DNA of 64,000 nt from Halictus rubicundus (GCF_050948215.1 NC_135149.1:6553001-6617000), one strand, 5' to 3'. Positions 11,845 through 23,692 are shown, counted from the stretch's first letter. Notes: generated by a model from the sequence alone, not told the origin. Made by a program: numbers and translations.

Positions 11845-12215
11845 AGTTTTGTGGTTAATTATCTTTCTTATGAAACACTTGCCAACATATTCGTGACATT
11901 CTACCGATTAAAATGATATCAAACACGGTACAAGTTTGATCGTATTTACCTGCTCAATTCGCAATTCAACATAACCTCGAAGAAGTCAAAATTCTACGAA
12001 TGTAAGCAGTTCAATCCAAAGCGATCCATATACGACGCAATTTATTGTGCAAATCATGTTCTCTTGATTCAAAAAATAGTTCGGATACTGGAGGTCCTTC
12101 TGTTTCGTGAATTAAATATAAATGTGATCCAAATTGTGTCTGGATTGGTGTCGTTTCAGTGAAGGCAATGTCACAAAGATGTCGATACAGGTTCCATAAA
12201 AGAAATAATTAAAAA
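11845..12215. mobile_element. MITE with about 85-bp imperfect inverted repeats, copy 1
   Basis: The left arm contains ACATATTCGTGACATTCT and GATATCAAACACGG; the right arm carries the corresponding complement (CACAAAGATGTCG, then TTCCATAAAAGAAATAATT). Relatives are at 31110-31665, and pieces at 2876-2960 and 51755-51841. There is no coding capacity. Confidence 0.6.
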
Positions 12216-13011
12216 CCAAAAAATATATGACTGAATTCGTATTGTATCATCGAATTTCTCAGCTGTACTAAGTAGGTTAGTAAAGCTACATATATGGGAA
12301 TATAATTGAAATAGATTATGTTGCAACAAGTTCTGAAATAAAAGAAAACACTTTGGGCCACAAAGTGTTAATATAAAATCCTCAACTTATTTAAATGATT
12401 CTACAATGTTAATTACTCTGTACACGCCACGATCAAAGTTCCAAAATGCATCCAGTTGCTCCTATCAACAGGATCCTTCTCTCAGCCTTTTTACTCTTAA
12501 GTTTGCTTCACCATTTATCTTTCTCCATTTCTGTCCACCCGGATCATCCTCGATCCTTCTCCTTGTCCTTGATCGTGAGGAGCGGGCCGTGAGATTGAGA
12601 GCAGCACTCTTTAACGACCTCTACGTACGAAACTCGTGACAACGAAGAGAAAGGGCCAACGAAGCTGCCAGCCAACGTGCCAGTCTTCCAGGACACTCGA
12701 TAATGGGATGATCCTCCAGAGACGCAGGCTCCAGGGACACAACAGTGCCTAAATGGCTCCTAATCGCATTCCACCTTGTCGATTGCACACCGAGCTTCGA
12801 AGCTTCGACTTCTTGGTTTCTTGGGACACTACCGAACTGTATCAACTAGCAAGACGATAAGACAATTTCTGAGATTTATGTGGCTCGGAAAATCTTAGGC
12901 GAGTCTCTAGCCGCTAGGGCTTCCTTGGATATGTTCCTCTGGATCAGGCTGTATCGATCGTTCGGATATCAGAGCTCGAGGTAATCACAAGTTCGCGCAG
13001 TTTCTCCAAAA
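12216..13011. other. Non-genic; mixed composition
   Basis: A 9-bp hairpin (AACACTTTG/CAAAGTGTT) lies near 12350. The 12420-13000 part has raised GC and overlapping open frames on both strands with no recognisable product. Confidence 0.4.
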
Positions 13012-13362
13012 AGTTTACCTCTAAATGCGAGGCGTTGCTATTACGTACCGTCGAAACATTTCAAATATTCTGACAATTGATTCATGGCGATATTATCTTT
13101 CAAGGTCATCTGAAAGTCATTGTATAGCAGGTCGTTGAATTCGTTTCGACGTCGCCTACAATATTATGGAGTTAAAAATACCCAGTTCCATTAAAAGATA
13201 TGACAGCGACCTTGATTTTTTGTTGAAAATCGATTTTTTTTTTAAATTTAAAATATGGCAATTTCTTGACGGTTAAATACTGATTAGCTTTGGTAAGAAA
13301 CATTTTTCTGTCCGACCATCCGAAGGGGCTGAAAAATCGTGGGGACTAAGCGCCGCACCCTG
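13012..13362 (-). mobile_element. Solo arm of the 1.17-kb mariner-like element
   Basis: These 350 bp match one arm of the element at 25268-26433, running from the inner edge (GTTTACCTCTAAATGCGAGG) to the terminus (GCGCCGCACCCTG) next to TA at 13363-13364. Unlike the right arm there, this copy keeps the roughly 100-bp block after CAATATT, so it is the fuller version. The other arm and the transposase are absent. Confidence 0.75.
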
Positions 13363-13439
13363 TATAGTGAAATTTTATATAATCAGCACGAAATATAAAG
13401 AAAAAAATTCGAAGAACAAAGTGATTGAAAATTTTCGAT

Positions 13440-14400
13440 TTTTATACTTTTTGGTTACAAATAACCAAGAGTAGTTAACCGAGAGTTAGTTATTGGTGTG
13501 CAAAAAATTGGATCCTCCTCGATAACTGTTATCGATGAAGAAAAACTGTTTCGATTGCTCAAAGCAGTTATCGATCAGAGAAGTACATTTCGATCACTTA
13601 TAACAGTTATCAATGAGAGAAGTTCATTTCGATCACTCATAACACTTACCAATGAGAGAAGTTCATTTCGATCACTCATAACAGTTATTAATGAGAGGAA
13701 TTTATTACTATCGCTCATAACAGTTATCGATGATCGAATTTCTTTCCACTTGTTCATAATAATTATTGATGAGAAAATTCATTTCAGTTGCTTATTTAAT
13801 TACTGAGTTGTGTACTCTTTTTCGGATGGAGCAAGCCTACGAAATTTATTGAGAAGGTTTCGTACAACAAAACTAATCAACAGATCATAAGAACAACACA
13901 AAATCTGGAAAAAATTTTCAAAATTGTTTCAACTGGGAAAATTAAAAATATAGACTTCCGTATTTATCGTAACTAGCGTACATAATTCACGCTGTGCTCG
14001 CAACTCAGGTTAGCGTTGAACAAACCTTTCCTTCTCTAAAATTAACGTTAGATGATTTGCGGTATAATTTGTCAGGAGAAAATTTGGAAAAACTTATGTT
14101 TGTCACATTAAATTTTGATTGTAGCAATTAATTTTACGAATACAAACTTTATTAAATAATTGATTGTCTACCATTTGAAAGTTGTACTATTTAATAATAA
14201 CTATTATTAGCGATCGAAATAAATTTCTCTCATTGATAACTGTTATAAGTGATCGAAATGAATTTCTCTCAACGATAACATTTACCAACAGGAGAAAATA
14301 TTTTCGGTTACTTATAACTTATAATCCTTATTTGTAACCAATACGATTTTAGTTGATGAAATAATTGTTATTCCATGACTTTTTGTCTTTTTGGTTATAA
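13440..14400. mobile_element. Foldback element with arms of 39-bp tandem repeats
   Basis: The left arm (about 13525-13800) is a tandem array of about seven 39-bp units of the form CAGTTATCAATGAGAGAAGT plus TCATTTCGATCACTCATAA. The right arm (about 14205-14300) holds about 2.5 of the same units in reverse orientation. Outside the arrays TTGGTTACAAATAA (near 13452) is mirrored at about 14326-14342. Arms made of tandem repeats recall Foldback/Galileo-type transposons, but no family assignment is possible. A second copy starts at about 63930. Because 39 is divisible by three, the array stays open on both strands (13498-13806 plus, 13575-13757 minus) with a 13-residue period; this is a by-product, not a gene. 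Confidence 0.65.
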
Positions 14401-14579
14401 CAGTTCTGGTCCCTGATTTGAACACTAAATATCGCATTCTCGAAAAATTGTGCACGTAATAATTTCTTTTTGTTTTTAAACAGTAATAATTTCGTTTAGA
14501 AAGATAGTACAACAATAAACTTGGACTCGTGCAGTTTAAGCAGCGTTATAATTACATTGAATTACGCTTTTATTAAAAA

Positions 14580-15180
14580 TTCCTTTAAAAGCTTTTATTA
14601 GAAATTCCTTTCACAAATACCAACGTACGATTCAGAGATTGACAAATGGAAATATTTTATTAACAACTTGTTTAATAAAATCAGTCATGCAATACAGGAC
14701 AGGAATTAGTAGTAAATCAAATTGCAGCAGAAATGAATAATATAGTTAATTCAAAAATCCATTTCAATACTTCATGTAATAGTCAGAATATTCAATATTT
14801 CATGTAACAGTCTAGTTTCATGTAATAGAATGCTTCAGAAATCGTTGCGAATAGATATATTTTGTCCAGAAATTATTTATTAAAATCATACATATATAAT
14901 ACAGGACATCAATTAGTAATATATGAAATTACAACAGAAATCAAAAACATACTTTATTGAATCTTTCATTTAAATACGTTATTTTACAGTCCTTGGTGGC
15001 ACTACCATATCATATATAAAATAAAAAATTTCTTATTAAAAATTCGTTTCAAAAGTGCTAAATGATTCAGAAATGATTAGAAACGGAAATGTTTCGTCCC
15101 AGAACTAATAAAATCTGCCACGCATACACAATGTAAGACCGTCCATTAGTAATAAGTCAATTGCAATGAAAATAAATTCG
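14580..15180. repeat. Degenerate tandem repeat, about 205-230 bp unit
   Basis: Three diverged units start near 14630, 14836 and 15064. Each carries a motif like ATTCAGAAAT, then AAAATC, then AATACAGGACAT and AATTAGTAATA, then ATTGCAGCAGAAAT. Confidence 0.55.
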
Positions 15181-15289
15181 ATTGCAGAAAACTTTAAAAT
15201 AACGAAAATTAAGTTTGTTGAAACGTGGCCAATCGAAATTCTCCTTTTCGAAGACACGGATTGAATTACAGTATGTATTATATCATCCT

Positions 15290-15990
15290 GGAATGGTCCT
15301 CTGTTTCCATTCACTCACTGAAATTGCCCGCGCCTCCCTGGAGCATATCAATTTCGCGGGTGCCGTTCGGCGAGGGTGCAATATTTTTAAACAAATTACC
15401 AGGGGATGGTCCCTCGGCAGAATTTCTCCGGTCTTCCTTAATTAGAGTCGCAGAGATTCCCTCGGCAAGAATTTGTTAATTGAAGTTGCACAGGCCTTGT
15501 CTTTCGCGCAGCCCGGGTCGAATTAGGTTTGCGGGGGTGGTCGTTGGTGATGAAGGGTGCAAAGGCGCGCCGCTTATTAGGAGGCACCATCTGGTGCCAC
15601 TTATTGTACCGTGATTCGTCCCGGGATATTGCGACTGAATGTAGAATTTAAATGCGACTACCGTTCCAAAGGCGTTTTACGCCCACGCGAAACTGTTTTC
15701 CTTTTTGCCACACCCCTCTGCTCCCCACCTCTCCCCCAACAATGCTGAACTTTCATTAAATAATTATTTCAAACACGTCCCTGGAAATATCAGACCTCGA
15801 GACAGATACTATGTTACAGCATGTTTTACAAGTCCGAATTACTCACCATCTTCCGAACCATCAGCGTCGCGAATTAGGCGAAATCGTTGTTGAGGTTATA
15901 GCAAGATTAACGGTGTAACCCTGGCTGCAAGTAGAACAGTTTAAGCGATTACACGAATCTACTGGGTCTGGAACGGTTTGTAGACTCCTG
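15290..15990. other. GC-rich island containing a candidate minus-strand exon
   Basis: This island of raised GC sits between AT-rich flanks. It includes the hairpin GGCACCATCTGGTGCC near 15584 and the candidate exon at 15847-15924. A further minus-strand donor-like site (ATTTCA then GTGAGTGAATG) lies near 15315, but it lacks a good acceptor at a plausible distance. Confidence 0.4.
15847..15924 (-). other. Candidate 78-bp exon, non-coding or UTR if real
   Basis: On the minus strand a strong acceptor (AAACTGTTCTACTTGCAG) precedes this segment and a consensus donor (GAAGATG then GTGAGTAATT) follows it. All three frames contain a stop, so it cannot be an internal coding exon. It could be a 5' untranslated exon, in which case an ATG near its 3' end (ATGGTTCGGAAGATG) would supply a start with G at +4 and exit in phase 0. 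It could also belong to a long non-coding RNA. Splice-site quality is the only support. Confidence 0.3.
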
Positions 15991-16305
15991 GCTGAATTAA
16001 TTATGCAAATTTTAGACTCTTTTTAAGGGTATTTTATAGGACTTTGGAGAGAGTTTCCATCATTAATGAATGGGAAGTTTAATTAGTGGTGACTCTATTA
16101 AAATTTTCTTTTCGTGGAACGTGTGGGAATGTGTGAAATCTTTTATCTGTGTTTGTGAAATATTCTTTATGCATGATTTTATCAGAATTTTCATAGTTAC
16201 AGTACTTTATAAAATATAATATATCCCTTTTTTGAAGAAAAAGAATTTCACAGAGGAATGACATAGGCTTCCTTAATTGTATTGACCTATGTATTATCAT
16301 GTTAA

Positions 16306-16376
16306 TCTTTTGCACTCCAGAATTTTATAAACATCTGTTAAATGTCAACTCAGCCTCGACATAGAAATGCAAAGGG
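16306..16376 (-). mobile_element. 71-bp TTAA-flanked MITE, copy 1
   Basis: TTAA stands on both sides (16302-16305 and 16377-16380). The ends are TCTTTTGCACTCCAG and TGCAAAGGG. The reverse complement aligns without gaps to the 71-bp copy at 54291-54361. TTAA duplication and a CCCTTTGCA start are typical of piggyBac-type elements. Confidence 0.8.
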
Positions 16377-16380
16377 TTAA

Positions 16381-17139
16381 ATAATGACGTGTGTGAAATT
16401 ATTTTCACTCTTTTTATGCAAAATATAATATAATAAATGCGTTAAAACACGATGTAGCAGAAAATAAAAATTTGTCTAGACATCCGGAGAACAAATACTA
16501 TATTACATTAGAGTATTGGAGAGTAAGTAATTAATTTAATAAATAATACGGCACTCTTATAGCAGTAGAATTTATCTAAATTCTTTAATACTCATCGTAA
16601 TTTTTTAGAACTTACTAACAACCAAGAAATTAATATAAAAATGAATTATTTTATATCATTAAAATGTAAAAGCTTATATGATACTGCAACTTTATACATC
16701 CATTAATACGAAAAACAAATATTACTAAGTTAATGAAATATGAGCGAATATAAATTAAATGAAATATAAAATTATTTATCCCAATATATGATTTATACGA
16801 GCAGTTTGAATAAATAAATTTTACTTTACGAAAATAAAATTAAATGTTAAACGCTACCCAAAATATCGATTTCATTATGTGTCACTCAATTATATGTACC
16901 CATCACGGTCTTTCAATTTAATGTTTCAAACATGATACATGTATCAATATTGAAAAGTAGGCCATTAACATCTTTCACTATTTGACAGTATTGTCAAAAG
17001 TCAAATTAAAATCAATGTTAAACGCTAATTAAATATCAATTGTATTAAGTCAATTCCATTAAATTTTATTAAACCTCCAATTTATTGTTTCGTACGAAAT
17101 ACATCATTATCAAGATTGAAAAGTCATCGACTTCTTTTG
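16381..17139. other. AT-rich non-genic stretch
   Basis: I see nothing supportable here beyond two similar segments near 16845-16980 and 17010-17125. Both contain AATGTTAAACGCTA, then a poly-T-rich stretch and an AAGTC motif, and look like an old duplication. Confidence 0.4.
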
Positions 17140-17740
17140 CGATTCGACAGTCCCCCTACGGGGCACTAATCTAGCCATAATTCCGAGGACAATGTTCACG
17201 GTGGATGGAAAACATCCGCTTAAATTATTATGATCGTTAAACTTGACAACTTGATGCAGTCACGTCCACGGGAATTGCTTCACGCAACTTTATGTAACAC
17301 GTTGTATTTTTACAGCGGTGTAATATCGGTGCTTCCGAGCAATTCCAATTTACAGTTACACACTTACGGCTCCTGGATCGTACAACGATCAGTCGAATGC
17401 CCCCCCCCCCCTCCCCATTGGTAGATCCGAAAGGATCGAGGCGTCAAGCGACTATCGCAGGAGGTCGACCGTGTTGTCGAAGACTGTTAGTCCCGACGTA
17501 ATCCGCAGCTGTCTGGTATAGAATTTCAAGCTAGACATGAAATCGTTCCCGGAAAATCCCGACCGTGAGGGATAAATATTTCAATCTCGGCTCGTGACTT
17601 TAGCCGTCGAGTAATAAACTCGTCGACTCTATTGACGGCAACTTTATACTTGCGCTGAAAGGCTTGCGTAACATTATTCGACGCCTGTGCGGACTCAATC
17701 GAGCGTAGGTGTTATAGTGATTGTACTTAGCGGGACACAA
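17140..17740. other. GC-rich island with C12 tract
   Basis: A CpG-containing island with a run of 12 C at 17400-17411. It has no recognisable coding sequence or splice-flanked exon. Confidence 0.4.
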
Positions 17741-17961
17741 ATGCCGATGACATTCTTTCTGCCTGCGGAAAATTCTTTGTCAATGTTATATGTAGATTGG
17801 GGATTTATATGCACAATAACTATTATCTAAATTTTAGAGCACAGGTGCTATATGATAATGTATTTTCTCATTTAACACGTTGACTGCCGCTAAGAGTTGT
17901 GTGCGTTTATTTAAATTTTACCTATTTTATTCATAGAAACGATCGGCATTACTGATACCTA

Positions 17962-18160
17962 GACTGCGGATCTTTATGCATTTATAATAAAATTGAGTAG
18001 ATAAAATTTGAAATTGTAGGAAAAATTTTTAAATCTCAAATGTCACAATATGCTATTTCGCATCTATTATAATTAGCAAACGAAGAAATAACATTCTACT
18101 TGATTTATATTTCTTGTAATCGATGCGGACAATTTTTATTTTGCATAAAGATCCGCAGTC
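17962..18160. mobile_element. 199-bp TA-flanked MITE, copy 1
   Basis: The ends GACTGCGGATCTTTATGCA and TGCATAAAGATCCGCAGTC are perfect inverted repeats flanked by TA on both sides. Another 199-bp copy is at 60866-61064, a 451-bp copy at 38557-39007, and one split by an insertion at 27788-28198. A TTAA-type end (TTAACACGTTGACTGCCGC) lies just upstream near 17877. Confidence 0.85.
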
Positions 18161-18273
18161 TACCAATAACAATGTTAATAACGAAGTTCTCATCTAACTA
18201 ACAATTCTCATTAAATATATTCTAGTTAATTTTAGTATTATTAAATTGATATACAGTGGCACTAATTTTAATA

Positions 18274-18614
18274 TTAGGTTATTGCATATGAAATGTCCGA
18301 TTTTTGACAGTAACACTAAAGGAACACTGTTTCTTCTAAATAAAACTTATTTATTGATGTATCACTATTGTAATCAATTCTCTTTGGCAACGAATTCCAA
18401 GAGTGTATCTAGAAATTGAATTGTTATGAAAATTCTCCACTTGGAAAATTGTCATTCCAGTTTTGAATATCTTCTGCCATCGGCGAATAGTGCGTTTGCT
18501 TAACATATTTTCGCCCAATTCAGTGTTAATGTTATCACATAATATTATCATCCTTATGTTTATTTTTTCACTTTGATTTAAAGCAGTGATAAATAATAAA
18601 ATAATAATACTCAA
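18274..18614 (-). pseudogene. Mariner remnant: N-terminal HTH joined to an end
   Basis: On the minus strand the translation of 18614-18351 contains GENMLSKRTIRRWQKIFKTG. This matches the second helix-turn-helix of mariner transposases (family pattern GENxLSxRTxRRWFxxFKxG), preceded by a degenerate first helix. The rest of the transposase, including all catalytic aspartates, is gone: about 100 bp further on the copy reaches a mariner-type terminus (TTAGGTTATTGCATATGAAA at 18274, with TA outside). It is an internally deleted, non-functional relic. The 5' end could not be located. Confidence 0.55.
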
Positions 18615-18619
18615 AATGG

Positions 18620-19300
18620 TTCAATGGCTTAAAATCGAAAATACTATTTACATTATTCAGTCTTTTAATTAAATCGATCAAAGATCAATGATTACTATCG
18701 GAAATTATTATTGGTATTTAAAATTAAATTACTTTTGAGCAAACATTAATTCCTTACTTGTTTTTAAAAGACTGTAAGGCTACTGTTGTGGTCAGGTACC
18801 GGACAAACCAATTCATCTATGCAATCCTGCACAATATCACTGCTATGAAATACAAACAAAGATGATCGATAGAAATAAATTGCCATTCTCGGCCAAACAG
18901 AAAAGATTCCTTCACAGATACCTGTCTATCGATCATCGGCTTTTTTTTAACTCGGACACAGTTTCCATTCGAATCATTCGAATTTCAACAGAATCAACGA
19001 CTGGAATCGTAGGATGATCGATCGAATGTTAGTTTAGTTGATAGCAAGGGTGAGCTGTCAGATAGCTAGGGATGGGATTGAGACTTGTTTGATACGTTTT
19101 GTAGTGATTCTTGCATATCAATCTATTGTGCGACGTGTTTCCAAACAATTTGGGACACGTTGCAATGAATAACTGGACTGTTGATTTTGTCCATTTACAG
19201 GATACATGCCTGCCCAAACGTCACTGTTGTTATTTGCAGATAGCACATTTTTATGCAAAATAAAAATCTCCTATTTCGATCATTTACATACTTATATATA
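18620..19300. other. Non-genic
   Basis: I see no gene. A motif near 19236 (GCAGATAGCACATTTTTATG) may be a decayed end of the 199-bp MITE family. Confidence 0.4.
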
Positions 19301-19620
19301 CAGGGTGTTCATTTGAAAACTTTCCAGCCGAATATCTCGAAAAGTATGAAAGATATTTAAAAAGTGTAAAACACATGTCCAAGGATTTCAAGGGGGAAAG
19401 AGGGGGGCAGTATCAGTATTTTATTTGGGTGGCGTTTTCAAGGTCATTCGAAGGTCAACTTCGTTTTTTCAAATGGAAACCTATATTTTCTATTATGGGA
19501 TCTTATTGTACGTAAAAAGACTAGCAATTTTCGTAGGATACTTTTTTTTATCCGCGTACTAGTTTCGGAGATATTTAAAGAGATGTAGAGCCATATATAT
19601 CTACTTTTTTTTATATATGA
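19301..19620 (+). mobile_element. DNA-transposon end fragment (CAGGGTGTTC)
   Basis: CAGGGTGTTCATTTGAAAAC follows TA at 19299-19300, which is typical of mariner-like elements. Sub-terminal sequence continues for about 300 bp with internal near-repeats of GATATTTAAA. The other end was not found. Confidence 0.45.
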
Positions 19621-19749
19621 CCATGTTCTTCATATTTGTTTACAAATGAAACACAGAATCATGAAATTTATCATACAGCTAGGTAGGGACATGTTGGAGT
19701 CCATAAAATTTATCGTTACGATCGTCGAATTGTATTGAAACACTTAAAT

Positions 19750-20290
19750 ATCGTTGTTCAATAAACAACGAATTAAATTAAAATCAATGTTGCAAAGTTA
19801 ACAAAAGCAGCTGCTAACCGAGGCGTAAACAATATGAATTTGCACCCTTCGTTGCAGCAAGAAACAAACGTAAAACGAACAACAGCGAACGATAAAGAAA
19901 TGCGCGCGCATTCCATCAAACTAAACAGGAATAAAAGAGAAATTATACTGCCTCCCATTTTGTTTACAGGCGAAGTAGGCAACTCGTAAACCAGGTAACC
20001 ACTTGTGCCACGTGTTTTCGGAGTTACGAGGCCGCATCACGCAGAAAAGCTAAGATCGTATTAACGCGCGACGTCCCACCATAAAATTACCGCGAAAAAA
20101 CGCCGGGTGCACAAATATTTATCCGACCCACGGTATCGCAAGCGCCTAACATTGTTCCGGTAGGTTATCCGCCTTTCACAATCGCAAATTACCCATGCAG
20201 TGTCCCACGTCGTCAGCAACCCGTGAGCGTTCAACAAAGAACTCTGTCATAACTGAGGTAGCGTTAAAAGTACGTAGCTTCTGGACAATA
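19750..20290. other. Moderately GC-rich, non-genic
   Basis: CpG frequency rises from about 19980. No exon or recognisable product is visible on either strand. Confidence 0.35.
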
Positions 20291-20299
20291 CAGTATTTC

Positions 20300-20800
20300 T
20301 CACTTGGAGGACCCGGTTGGTTTATGGGGTCAAAAACATTGATCAGCCTATTTCGAGTTGGAAATGGCTCATACGATAGCTTACCAAGAGAGAACCCTTC
20401 CTACCAAGTTTCAGTCCTATATCTCGTCCGTAAGGGTAGTTACGGTGGAAAAACGAAAAACCAGTTTTTACCCCATTTCCCCCTATTTAATGCATCTAAA
20501 CATTCTAAAAAAAAAACTTTGACACATTTACCATATCGAACTTCATATTCGAGAATTTTTTCTGATGTTTTAGTTGCAAATTCTGGTCGTGAGAAATGAA
20601 AAACACGAAAAAATACAGATTCCATATTGAAGTTTAAAAGTAACTCCTTTGGAAATTATTTCGATAATAAGGTATTGTCATTAACACTATCTCCAATTAT
20701 TTAAAAATCTTTTTTCCTAGTGTGTGTCATAGTTAAAAAAATGGAAACCAATTTTTTCGGCGTTTGTCTTCGACGTTTCTCTTGGAGAAATCGACTCGAG
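20300..20800 (+). mobile_element. Diverged solo arm of the long-inverted-repeat SWIM element
   Basis: This stretch aligns with the outer part of the 920-bp arm at 41366 onward. Shared blocks include GTAAGGGTAGTTA followed by GGAAAAACGAAAA and CCAGTTTTT, then the TCGGCGTTT block near 20757. It is clearly more diverged than the two arms at 41-44 kb are from each other. The open frame at 20195-20599 crosses it and is not a gene. Confidence 0.6.
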
Positions 20801-21033
20801 CTTTGCACCACGAAGCCAGAGAATGAATATAATTAGCGAAATCGAGTTAGATGCAGTCGACGGTCGAGGTACGACACTTCAGAAAGATTTAATAATAAAC
20901 GTGCAATAAAAAGAATTTCAAATTCGGTCATTTTTGTCATACCGTTTCAAATTCATCACTGAATCGTTAAAATTCTTCCGTCTAAAATGAGCAAACACGA
21001 CGTAACTTGGTCCACTTCCACAAATTTTATATA

Positions 21034-21540
21034 CAGGATGTTTCACCTACCTCGACCATCTAAAATATCTCGCTTGTTTTTTTATGATAGAAGAAGATTT
21101 CAGAGGAAAACATTAGTTGGTTCAAAGGGGCAAATATACAACAACTGAATACACATAATATGCATTATTGGTGCACTCAAAACCCGAAATGGCTTCGACA
21201 AGTTGTACACCAGCGTCCATGGAGTGTAAATGTAGGGTGTGGAATCGTTGGCGATAACAAACTCAAGGTCACGTGAAGGTCATAATATTATAGGTCGTTG
21301 GATTCGTCTTGACCTCAGCTATCATATAGTGATAATAAAAATATATGATTCCAGTTGAAAAAATTTCGATGACCTTGAAATCTCAAAAAATATAACTAAA
21401 ATAAATAATATAATATATAATTTTCTTGCCCAGCATAATATTTGCCTCTCTGAACCAACTAATGTTTTTCTCTGACATTTTCTTCTATCATAAAAAACAA
21501 GCGAGATGTTTTAAATGGTCGAGTTAGGTGAGACACTCTG
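21034..21540. mobile_element. 507-bp TA-flanked MITE
   Basis: The left end CAGGATGTTTCACCTACCTC is mirrored by the right end (reverse complement CAGAGTGTCTCACCTAACTC). Both are flanked by TA (21032-21033, 21541-21542). Inverted similarity continues inward for about 90 bp (CATCTCGCTTG, then a T-rich run, then ATGATAGAAGA). No transposase is encoded. Confidence 0.8.
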
Positions 21541-21749
21541 TATAGCAATCATACATATGTATATCCCTATTTTTGTTATTTACAGTGTCTATAAAACCAG
21601 TCCAATGTATGTCGTGTTTGGACTCATTTTAATCAGGAACGTCTCAAGAATCCACCGGTACTACATTCGGAAAGATAAGGCAAAAATGGCCGAATTTGAA
21701 ATTTTCTCCGTTGCATGATTACCTTTCGCGATCGCGGCACGTCTTTGAA

Positions 21750-22385
21750 GTGCGTCTGCCTCCTTTCCTTATCTATTGAAATGAGTTTCCGTTGGGCTTG
21801 TGGCATTAAATAGAGGGGGAAGAGTGGGGATGGGTCGTGGAAATTTAAGTGTGACAGATTTAGCAACTTTAAGCGATCACTACCGTAGGCGCGAAGACGG
21901 TGAAACTGGTTGCCGGCGCGACAGAAACGGACAGCTAGACGAACAGAGAGAATCCAACGGCGTCCAGGCGAACTTTATTAAACTATTACGAAGCAAAACT
22001 CGTTAAATACCCATGAGCGAACTATTACATACCCAGAAGCTGCGGTCTGACCGTCTAATTTCATCCGACAGACAGCATGTTTGCGTGACGCCGCTGGCAT
22101 CTTCACGCTCCACATGTCGAAGGCACGCCACGGGAATTCGCGGACCGCGCGCGGATCTCTGCGTACGCCCGAGAAATCGATACCCGGCATTCCGGCTTAA
22201 TAACACGGCCGGTCCTTGTCAAGTCGTTAACGCCGGCTCATGCTATCATTCGGTCGGTACCCTGTCGCTTTTCATCGATTTCTTCCCCCCACCCCCAGTT
22301 AATTGACCGATTCGCTTTCCAACCGGTTTCTCCCAGGAAAACATCAGACGCCCGTAGCCGTGCGACTGATTTAGAAATCTTACAA
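21750..22385. other. GC-rich island
   Basis: A CpG-dense stretch with overlapping open frames on both strands (for example 21800-22006 plus, 22013-22306 plus, 21978-22190 minus). None shows a recognised domain or consistent splice sites. Confidence 0.4.
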
Positions 22386-22890
22386 GGAAACCCCGGTGGC
22401 TGAGACACTCCGTTTTTCATGAAGCTTTGCACAAGTGTTCGTTAGACTTTATGGTTTTCTACTTTAAGGGAGAAATCAACCCTTTCATCCGAACCGGCCC
22501 TTCCTCGCAAGTGCTCGTAAATCACAAACGAAAGACATCAAAAAATGGTTGAAGTAGAAGTTGTATCGTATCTTTGACCCCATAAATCTCTGCGAAACTT
22601 TTTTCGAAAAAATCATTTTTCTCTGAACAAAAATTTTGAGAATGATTTTTACGCGCTCAAAGATACGATATAACTTCTACTTCAACCATGTTTTCTTATC
22701 TTTCGACGTTTCCGATTCATAAGCACTTACGTGGAATGGCCGGTTCAGATGGAAGGGTTGATTTCTCCCTTAAAGTAAAAAATGGGTATGATCGAAATAC
22801 CGCTAAATTCTCAGGTAGGTCTGATGAACACTTGCGCAAAGTTTCATAAAAATCGCTGCGCATCAGTCTACGGGGTCGCTTGTTATTTGA
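22386..22890. mobile_element. Foldback MITE, copy 2
   Basis: This is a relative of the element at 1222-1584. The outer ends share GAGACACTCCG/CGCAGCGATTT-type termini followed by ATGAAACTTTGC, and the middle holds the mirrored pair AACCCTTTCATCCGAACCGG (near 22480) and CCGGTTCAGATGGAAGGGTT (near 22740). The centre contains a further inverted pair around AAGATACGATATAACTTC. It has no coding capacity. Confidence 0.65.
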
Positions 22891-22962
22891 ACATTCTGTG
22901 ACCACACAGTAGCGGACCAAAGTGTGAGACGATCAATTATAATTTCACATGTTATAGAAATA

Positions 22963-23124
22963 CAGTGATTTTTCTATATATGCTGCCAAGGCCTGGATGA
23001 TAAACGAAGTTTGAGTGATCTCGGACGACGAGGAGTGTGAACATAACAAGGCTCGGGTATGTGTCCTGGACGATACACGACGCTGACAAGACCTGTGTTG
23101 TGGACATATATCGAGAATCCACTG
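22963..23124. mobile_element. 162-bp TA-flanked MITE, ACAGT family, copy 2
   Basis: The left end CAGTGATTTTTCTATATATG and the right end (reverse complement CAGTGGATTCTCGATATATG) are flanked by TA. The middle carries ACGAGGAGTGTGAACATAAC, a block shared with the copies at 2621-3073 and 61167-61403. Confidence 0.7.
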
Positions 23125-23127
23125 TAT

Positions 23128-23365
23128 AGTAGAACCTCACTCGGTGCGCGAAACGGGACTAAAAATGCGTGCAAAAATCAAGAGGTTGTGCCCCCCGAAA
23201 AAGGTACCCAATCGCACGTTTTTCCACTTTTCCAGCCCGTATTTCCCCACTCCCCAAGCTGGGATATGGTGTAACCACCGTAGTACACACCACGAGTTCC
23301 GGAACTTCCAACGACTCGTAGTGGAGCTCGCTAGTGCACAACGAACAAGGATAATAACATTGTTA
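23128..23365. mobile_element. Short repeat, uninterrupted relative of the 32.6-33.8 kb composite
   Basis: It starts AGTAGAACCTCACTCGGTGC directly after the previous MITE and ends TAGTGCACAACGAACAAGG. The sequence in between matches the outer parts of the composite at 32625-33770 without the inserted block. Confidence 0.5.
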
Positions 23366-23692
23366 TGTATTGAGACTCTGCTTACGTGAGTCTCTTACTC
23401 CCTTCTTGAAACCACATGTTTTTTCCTGTAAAAGGCCCGGGCTATATGCTATGATAAACAACTCTGTCATTAGGGGAAAGTGCATGCATATGGGGAAATT
23501 TGTAGAGATGCCTTCCAGATTTTACCATACTCCCACTGCCTTCTTTTTTTAAACAAATCTGACTGTATAAAGGGTCCAAGCTTGCTCATAAACGGGTTAG
23601 TTTGAAGCTGAAGACCTCGGTCCACTCATAAACTGTCCTAGCTCTGGCTCGTAACAACATCATAGGATCATCAACATCATTTAATTGTTCTA

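Noticed and set aside
13498..13806. 102-codon frame with 13-residue repeats as a repeat protein
   Set aside because: The 39-bp DNA repeat is open on both strands because its period is a multiple of three, and inverted copies occur nearby. It is a minisatellite arm, not a gene.
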